From Acidimicrobiaceae bacterium (GTDB lineage: Bacteria; Actinomycetota; Acidimicrobiia; Acidimicrobiales; Ilumatobacteraceae), in the NCBI GenBank assembly GCA_947463235.1, contig CANHST010000002.1, positions 1-42,711 of the forward strand: DNA of 42,711 nt, read 5' to 3'. Below, piece by piece: positions 37,199-42,711 of this stretch. The number at the start of each line of letters is the position of its first letter. Positions within the stretch are counted from its first letter, which is position 1. Made by a program: the position numbers and the translations under genes. The notes beneath the pieces are model-generated. The model saw nothing but the letters and a program-made list of their open reading frames with translations. It did no database searches and was not told the DNA's origin.

Positions 37199-38704
37199 TC
37201 AGTGCTGGTGGTCGTGGTGGTCGTGATCGTGATCGTGGTCGTGATCGTGATCGTGATCGTGGTCGTGGTCGTGGTCGTGATCGTTGTTGCCGAGCAGCAG
37301 CGTGCGGTCGATGGCCGCACCCTTGTCGTCCACCACTTCCACGTGCTCGAGCAGCCAGTCGAGGGCCTTGGTCTTCTTCAACTGGGCGGCGAGGTCGGTG
37401 ACCGCGTCGTTGTCCTCGTAGGCCCTCTTCACCTGGCTGGCCTTCTGACGCACCTGCACGGCGATGCGCACGTACTCGAGGTCGAGGTCCTCCTCGGACA
37501 CGTCGAGGCCTTCAGCGGCAGCCACGGCACGCAGGGCGAGATCCACCCGCACGGCCTTCTCGCTCTGCACGCGCAATGCGCCCACGAACGAGTTGGCGTC
37601 CTGACCCGTGGCTTGCAGCCACTGGTCGATGTTGATGCCCTGCTGCTGGAACTGTTGCACCGTGTTCTGCACGCGAGCCTGCAGGTCGCCCTGCACCATG
37701 CTCTCGGGCACGGCGTCCTCCACCAGTTCGGCCAACGCCGAGGTGGTGCGCTCGACGAACAGGTTGCGTGCCTGGTTCAGCTTGGCGGTGCCGATGCGCT
37801 CGGCCACAGCGCCGCGCCACGCTTCCACCGTGTCGTGCTCGCCGAGGTTGTCGGCGACCCACTCGTCGGTGATCTCGGGCAGCTGCATCTCCTGCACATT
37901 GGTGACGGTGACGGCGAAGTCGGCCGGCTCGTCGGTGCCGCTGGGGTTCGCGGTGAACGCAAGGTCGGCACCCTTGGAAGTGCCGATGATCTGATCGTCG
38001 AAACCTTCGGCGACCCAACCCTTGCCCACTTCGTAGAGCCAATCCTCGGTGTTGAGGCCGGGAACCGGCTCGCCGTCGCGGCTGGCTGCCAGCGTGAGGG
38101 TGACATGGTCGCCGGCGGCTGCCGGACGATCCACATCGACGAGGCTGCCCTGGCGGCGACGCTCGGCATCCACCGCTTCGTCGATCTCTTCTTCGGAGGC
38201 CACCGGGCTGGGCAACTCCACGCGGAGACCGCCGTAGCCGGGCACCGTGATGACGGGGCGCACTTCACAGATGGCCTCGAACGACACCGGGCCGCTCTCC
38301 GTGCCACCGGTGATGTCGAGCTCGGGGGTGGCGATCAGGTCGATGTCGTGCTCGCGCACTGCCTTGGCGAGGTACACCGGCAGGGCGTCGCGCAACGCTT
38401 CTTCACGAGCAGCGGCCAGACCGATACGGGCCTCGAGCACCTTGCGCGGCACCTTGCCCGCACGGAAGCCGGGCAGCCGGGCCTCTTTGCCGATCTTGCG
38501 GAACGCCCGATCGATGTCGTGGTCGAACTCGTCCTCGTCGATCGTGACGTCGAGCTTCACCAGTTGGCGGGGGGCGGGGGCAACGACTTCGCCGCCGTCG
38601 AACGCCTCAATGGCGTCGTCGTCGGTGGTCTCGGGAGCATCGTCGTCGATCTCCTCGAGGACGTAGGCGGGCGTGTCGTCGAACGGTGCAATCGTGCTTT
38701 TCAC
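37199..38704 (-). CDS. tig: Trigger factor with acidic N-terminal extension and poly(Asp-His) C-terminal tail
   Basis: [21 protein letters not shown] signature; adjacent to clpP-clpX; ends DHDH...HDHQH. Confidence 0.93.
   Translation of the reverse strand: MKSTIAPFDDTPAYVLEEIDDDAPETTDDDAIEAFDGGEVVAPAPRQLVKLDVTIDEDEFDHDIDRAFRKIGKEARLPGFRAGKVPRKVLEARIGLAAAREEALRDALPVYLAKAVREHDIDLIATPELDITGGTESGPVSFEAICEVRPVITVPGYGGLRVELPSPVASEEEIDEAVDAERRRQGSLVDVDRPAAAGDHVTLTLAASRDGEPVPGLNTEDWLYEVGKGWVAEGFDDQIIGTSKGADLAFTANPSGTDEPADFAVTVTNVQEMQLPEITDEWVADNLGEHDTVEAWRGAVAERIGTAKLNQARNLFVERTTSALAELVEDAVPESMVQGDLQARVQNTVQQFQQQGINIDQWLQATGQDANSFVGALRVQSEKAVRVDLALRAVAAAEGLDVSEEDLDLEYVRIAVQVRQKASQVKRAYEDNDAVTDLAAQLKKTKALDWLLEHVEVVDDKGAAIDRTLLLGNNDHDHDHDHDHDHDHDHDHDHDHHDHQH
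37202..37282. repeat. 6-bp-period simple repeat encoding the trigger factor Asp-His tail
   Basis: gtgatc/gtggtc alternation; minus strand reads (DH)11-H-D-H-Q-H. Confidence 0.95.
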
Positions 38705-38713
38705 AGAGCGTCG

Positions 38714-38719
38714 ACTCTA
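38714..38719 (-). promoter_or_regulatory. Candidate -10 element (TAGAGT), 9 nt from the tig GTG start
   Basis: Minus strand ggTAGAGTcgacgctctGTG; no SD. Confidence 0.4.
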
Positions 38720-38783
38720 CCGGGCACCTCAGCAATCCTGCCGAATGCCCAACTTGGGAGTCGCATCGGGCAGAATGGTGGCC

Positions 38784-39050
38784 ATGACGTTCTGGAAGCC
38801 GCACGCCCTGGCAAAGCCCCATGCGAACCAGCTCGACCTGCGCATTGGCGACAAGGTGAAGAGCACTGTCGATCTCGACGGAGTCCCGTGCTGCACCGAG
38901 GGCAAGGTCCTGCTGGCCAACGGCTTCAACTGGCAGCGCTACCGCGTGTTGTTCGTGAACGGTGTGGAGATGGGCGACCTCGACCATCGCAACATCGAGC
39001 CCTCGGGCCGCACCGCCAAGCGCCTCGCCAAAGCCGCCAAGCGCCCCTGA
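38784..39050 (+). CDS. Small uncharacterised protein (88 aa), possible SH3/KOW-like fold
   Basis: MTFWKPHALAKPHANQLDLRIGDKVKSTVDLDGVPCCTEGKVLLANGFNWQRYRVLFVNGVEMGDLDHRNIEPSGRTAKRLAKAAKRP; divergent from tig; ATG at 38775 is an alternative. Confidence 0.7.
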   Translation: MTFWKPHALAKPHANQLDLRIGDKVKSTVDLDGVPCCTEGKVLLANGFNWQRYRVLFVNGVEMGDLDHRNIEPSGRTAKRLAKAAKRP

Positions 39051-39157
39051 CCCCCTCCCCTGCCCCACGCGGGCAGGAATTCGTGCACCCAGGGCAGGAT
39101 TTCCTGGCCACGTGCAGGGTGGGTCGCTCAGGGTGGAGTGTGGCAGGCTCTACGCCC

Positions 39158-40327
39158 ATGTCCTTCATCTCGCTGCGTCATCGATTCCCCGGCTGCTCCG
39201 ACGGGTGGGCCCGATTCGACGGCCCCGCCGGCACCCAGGTCGTGGACTCCGCCATCACGGCGATGACCACGTGGCTCACCGACGGATCCAACGGTTGCGG
39301 TGGCGGCTACTTCTCTGCAGCGATCAAGGCCGACGAACTGGTGGATCGCACTCGCGCCACGGTGGGTCGACTGTTCAACGCCGATCCGAACGGTGTGACC
39401 TTCGGACCGAACATGACCACGCTCACCTTCGCCTTCTCCCGTGCCATCGGCTCCACCCTGCAGCCCGGCGATCGCATCGTGGGCACTCGCCTCGACCACG
39501 ACGCCAACGTGAGCACCTGGATGCGCGCTGCGCAGACCGCCGGCGCAGAGCATGTGCTGGCCCCGTTCGACCCGATCACCGGCACCCTGCCGCCCGAGAA
39601 CGTGATCGCCCTCATCGACGAGCGCACCAAGTGGGTGACGCTGCCCGGCGCCAGCAACCTGCTGGGCACGGCCCCCGACCTGAAGCCCATCATCGACGCC
39701 GCCCATGCGGCGGGCGCCAAGGTGTTCATTGATGCCGTGGCGCTCGCGCCGCACCAGCAGATCGACATCACGGCACTCGACTGCGATGCCCTGGTGAGCT
39801 CGCCCTACAAGTGGTACGCCCCGCACTCGGGAATGCTGTGGTGCCGTCCCGAACTGCTGCAGGCGCTGCCGGTGTTCAAGGTGCGCCCGTCGCACGACGA
39901 GGGCCCGTCGCGGTTCGAGACCGGCATGCCGAACTTCGAAGCCATCGCCGGCATCGAAGCCACCGCACGTTTCCTCATGGAAGAGGGCATGAGCAACGTA
40001 GAGGCCGCCGAGCGCGAACTGTTCGCTCCTCTGCTGCATGGCCTGCAGGGAATGCCCGGCGTCACGGTGTACGGCGTGCAGGGCCTCGAAGGCCGCACCC
40101 CCACCGCAGCGTTCACGGTGCAGGGCCACACACCCGCAGCCGTGGCCGAGGCATTGGCCAACGCCAAGGTGGCGGTGTGGGACGGCCACAACTACGCCAT
40201 TGAGGTGGTCGGCCAGCTCGGCCTCGCCGACACCGGTGGTGTGGTCCGGGCAGGCATCTCCCGTTACCTCGAGCCGAGCGACGTCGATCGCTTGCTGAAC
40301 GTGGTGGAAGGTCTCGCTGCGCGCTGA
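39158..40327 (+). CDS. Class-V aminotransferase / cysteine desulfurase-like PLP enzyme
   Basis: FDGPAGTQVVDSAI, GPNMTTLTFAFSRAIG, FIDAVALAPHQQIDI, DALVSSPYKWYAPHSGMLW (PLP lysine region). Confidence 0.88.
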   Translation: MSFISLRHRFPGCSDGWARFDGPAGTQVVDSAITAMTTWLTDGSNGCGGGYFSAAIKADELVDRTRATVGRLFNADPNGVTFGPNMTTLTFAFSRAIGSTLQPGDRIVGTRLDHDANVSTWMRAAQTAGAEHVLAPFDPITGTLPPENVIALIDERTKWVTLPGASNLLGTAPDLKPIIDAAHAAGAKVFIDAVALAPHQQIDITALDCDALVSSPYKWYAPHSGMLWCRPELLQALPVFKVRPSHDEGPSRFETGMPNFEAIAGIEATARFLMEEGMSNVEAAERELFAPLLHGLQGMPGVTVYGVQGLEGRTPTAAFTVQGHTPAAVAEALANAKVAVWDGHNYAIEVVGQLGLADTGGVVRAGISRYLEPSDVDRLLNVVEGLAAR

Positions 40328-40336
40328 CCCGCGACG

Positions 40337-40358
40337 CGTTGGGACTTTGGTCCCAGCG
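40337..40358 (+). terminator. Short hairpin downstream of the aminotransferase gene
   Basis: cgttgggac-tttg-gtcccagcg, 9-bp stem with one G-T wobble. Confidence 0.5.
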
Positions 40359-40412
40359 GCCGCACCCTTCCTGCCCTACTGACTCCTCGACACAGCCAGC
40401 ACGCTGGCAGCC

Positions 40413-41789
40413 ATGAGCAAGGATGACCGGTCAGTACTCAGTTGGCTCGCGTTCGTGGCAGCACTTGCTGCCCTGTGCGTGGCGATCTTCGGCCTCAAGG
40501 ACAACGGAAGTTCGTCCGGCAGCGCCGCAGGTGGTGGTGGAGGCGCCAAGCCCACCGTCAACGTCACGTTGAAGGACTTCGTGTTCGACCCTGCCACGAT
40601 CACCATCCCCACGGGTGGCGCCACGCTGCACCTGATGAACGGTGGAGCGACGATCCACAACTTCAAGGTGGCCGAACTCGGCATCACCAGCATCGACATC
40701 GCCGCCGGTGCCTCGTACGACCTCAACATCCCCGCCACCCCGGCAGGCACGTACAAGGTGATCTGCCCGCAGCCCGGCCATGAGGGCGCCGGCATGGTGG
40801 GTTCGCTGGTGGTCAGCGACTCGGCCAGCGGCGACGGCGGCAGCGCAGGTGGCACCCCCACCACGACGCCCGTCGACGCGGGCCACGATGCTTCATCGAA
40901 CTCGGCAATGGATGCCCGCATGCTGGCCGCAGCGCAGCTGTACCCGGCCAAGACCGCCGGCCACGGTGGCGATCTGGCCACCTTCACCGTCGCCGCCGAT
41001 GGCTACAAGGAGTTCGTGGTCGAGGCGAAGATCGTCGACTGGGAAGTGGAGCCGGGCAAGATCGTCAAGGCCTGGACCTACAACGGCGTGGTGCCCGCCC
41101 CGGAGATCCATGTGAGCTCGGGCGACAAGGTGCGCATCATCTTCAAGAACGCCCTACCGCAGACCACCTCGCTGCACTTCCACGGCATCAGGGTGCCGAA
41201 CGTGATGGACGGTGTGGACCCGTACACCGAGGCCCCCACCACGCCGGGCGGCGAGCACATCTACGAGTTCACGGCAAAGGGCCCGGCCGTGGGCATCTAC
41301 CACTCGCACCACAATGCGCAGGAGCAGATCCCGAACGGCATGTTCGGCGCCCTCACCATCGATGAGATCCCCACCCCGCAGGTGCTCATCGACAAGGGCT
41401 ATCCCGAGAAGCCCACCAAGAGCGTGAACATGGTGCTCAACGACGCCGGCGTGATCGGCCTCAGCCTCAACGGCAAGAGCTTCCCCGCCACCGAGCCGTA
41501 CACCATCCGAGTCGGCCAGACGATGCTGGTGAACTACATGAACGAGGGCCTGCTGGTGCACCCCATGCACATGCACCAGCCGCTCGGATGGATCATCGCC
41601 AAAGATGGCGTGCCGCTGATCACCCCGATGCCCACCGACACGCTGCTCATCGCCCCAGGCGAGCGCTACACGGTGCTCTACATGGGCACCGACCCCGGCG
41701 TGTGGGCGTGGCACTGCCACATCCTCACCCACGCCGAGACCGCCGATGGCATGCGCTACATGGTGACGGCCCTCATCGTGGAGCGATGA
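40413..41789 (+). CDS. Membrane-anchored cupredoxin fused to a two-domain multicopper oxidase
   Basis: N-terminal TM; cupredoxin IHNF...CPQPGHEGAGM; MCO motifs SLHFHGIRVP, GIYHSHHNAQEQ, HPMHMHQPLG, WAWHCHILTHAETADGM. Confidence 0.9.
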   Translation: MSKDDRSVLSWLAFVAALAALCVAIFGLKDNGSSSGSAAGGGGGAKPTVNVTLKDFVFDPATITIPTGGATLHLMNGGATIHNFKVAELGITSIDIAAGASYDLNIPATPAGTYKVICPQPGHEGAGMVGSLVVSDSASGDGGSAGGTPTTTPVDAGHDASSNSAMDARMLAAAQLYPAKTAGHGGDLATFTVAADGYKEFVVEAKIVDWEVEPGKIVKAWTYNGVVPAPEIHVSSGDKVRIIFKNALPQTTSLHFHGIRVPNVMDGVDPYTEAPTTPGGEHIYEFTAKGPAVGIYHSHHNAQEQIPNGMFGALTIDEIPTPQVLIDKGYPEKPTKSVNMVLNDAGVIGLSLNGKSFPATEPYTIRVGQTMLVNYMNEGLLVHPMHMHQPLGWIIAKDGVPLITPMPTDTLLIAPGERYTVLYMGTDPGVWAWHCHILTHAETADGMRYMVTALIVER

Positions 41790-41793
41790 GCGC

Positions 41794-42693
41794 ATGACCC
41801 CCCGGGCGACACGGCTCATCGTCGGTGTGGACGGCACCGAAGGTTCGGTGGAGGCACTGCGGTGGGCTGCTCATGCAGCCGCCCGCCGCGGCGCTCCGCT
41901 GCATGTGATGACGTGCGCCGAACTGCCCGTCGCCGTTGAGGCCAGCCTCATTGGCGGTGCTGTCACGACCGGCGAAGCGTTCGACGGTGTCGTCGCCGAG
42001 CACGAAGCCGTGAACCAACGGGCCGTCGCACTCGCCCGCTCGATCGGACCCGACATCATGGTCACCGGCGACACCGTGCTGGGCGCCCCCGCCTACGCGA
42101 TGGTCGGAGCATCCCACGACGACGACATCATCGTCGTGGGCGCCACGTCGCACCCCGGTCGACTCACCGAAGTACTCGGCTCCGTGGCCACCGTGGTGAC
42201 GCACCGAGCCCACTGCCCAGTGGTGGTGGTGCACGGCACCGATCGCAAGGACGCCAGCGTGGGCCGGATCGCAGTGGGGGTCGACGGCTCGGAGTGCGGC
42301 GACCAGGCCCTCATGTGGGCCATCGAGGAAGCGACGCTCTGCGGAGCGGAACTGCTGCTGGTGCATGGCTGGACCTACCCGTATCAGGGCCCGCGTACCG
42401 GAATCACCGAATCGCGCGAGGACATGAAGCTCGACGCGATGCGCACCCTCGAGGCCTGCGCACACAAGGTACGCAGCGTGGCACCCGCACTGCGGTGCCA
42501 TTCGATCATCAGCGAGGACAGCCCCGCCAAAGCCATCATCGATGCTGGCAAGGAAGCCGACTTGCTGGTGGTGGGGTGTCGCGGACACGGCGGGTTCGCT
42601 GCGCTGCTCCTGGGCTCGGTGAGCCGCACGGTGCTGCAGCATGCGTCGGTGCCCGTCGTGGTCGTTCGACATCAGTCCGCTGAGCGCCGCTAG
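41794..42693 (+). CDS. Tandem universal stress protein (UspA x2)
   Basis: Two UspA domains starting RLIVGVDGTEGSVEALRWA and RIAVGVDGSECGDQALMWA; second retains GCRGHGGFAALLLGSVS. Confidence 0.93.
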   Translation: MTPRATRLIVGVDGTEGSVEALRWAAHAAARRGAPLHVMTCAELPVAVEASLIGGAVTTGEAFDGVVAEHEAVNQRAVALARSIGPDIMVTGDTVLGAPAYAMVGASHDDDIIVVGATSHPGRLTEVLGSVATVVTHRAHCPVVVVHGTDRKDASVGRIAVGVDGSECGDQALMWAIEEATLCGAELLLVHGWTYPYQGPRTGITESREDMKLDAMRTLEACAHKVRSVAPALRCHSIISEDSPAKAIIDAGKEADLLVVGCRGHGGFAALLLGSVSRTVLQHASVPVVVVRHQSAERR

Positions 42694-42711
42694 GCTCCCG
42701 GGCGCCGGGGA

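Noticed and set aside
37202-37282. Possible CRISPR or non-coding satellite
   Set aside because: 6-bp period with no spacers, in frame at the end of tig.
37189-37320. N-terminal extension of clpP with Thr/Ile repeats
   Set aside because: Out-of-frame reading of the tig Asp-His repeat; the GTG at 37188 with an AGGAG site is the better start.
37202-39157. N-terminal 650 codons of the 37202-40327 + strand ORF (starting [12 protein letters not shown]...)
   Set aside because: Antisense read-through of tig including the repeat; the true aminotransferase begins at ATG 39158.
40413-41789. Copper nitrite reductase (NirK)
   Set aside because: HCHxxxH in the last domain and the HxHG/HxH/HPxHxH set fit a two-domain laccase-type MCO better; left open for structural testing.
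1-42711. Defence island, prophage, integron or transposon
   Set aside because: No integrase, transposase, restriction, toxin-antitoxin or phage structural genes recognised; almost all genes are core metabolism or cell envelope.

Overview
The window is a GC-rich, gene-dense chromosomal segment. Gene content and order look actinobacterial, possibly Acidimicrobiia-like (inference). No rRNA, tRNA, CRISPR array, transposase or phage gene was recognised. From left to right it contains: (1) a tightly overlapped purine operon on + (5'-truncated purL with a probable PurS tail, purQ, purC, purF, a purD-purM fusion, purN, guaB); (2) a CoxE-like VWA / MoxR (CoxD-like) pair on -; (3) a secreted S8 subtilase and murJ on +; (4) a - strand block (tig, clpP, clpX, folC, ndk, mreB, mreC, mreD, mrdA, rodA, TIGR03960-like radical SAM, DUF2344, RNase E/G, rplU, rpmA, obgE, proB), interrupted by opposite-strand OsmC and dGTPase-like genes; (5) on +, a small conserved-looking protein, a class-V aminotransferase, a cupredoxin fused to a two-domain multicopper oxidase, and a tandem UspA protein. 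I see no clear undescribed multi-gene defence or mobile system. The best leads are a poly(Asp-His) C-terminal tail on trigger factor, a PurD-PurM fusion followed by purN (the eukaryotic GART domain order), recurrent -10 motifs 6-9 nt from start codons that suggest leaderless transcription, an inverted repeat on the dgt -10 element, a Thr-rich insertion in MreC, four possible Cys pairs in PBP2, and the three-cupredoxin MCO.
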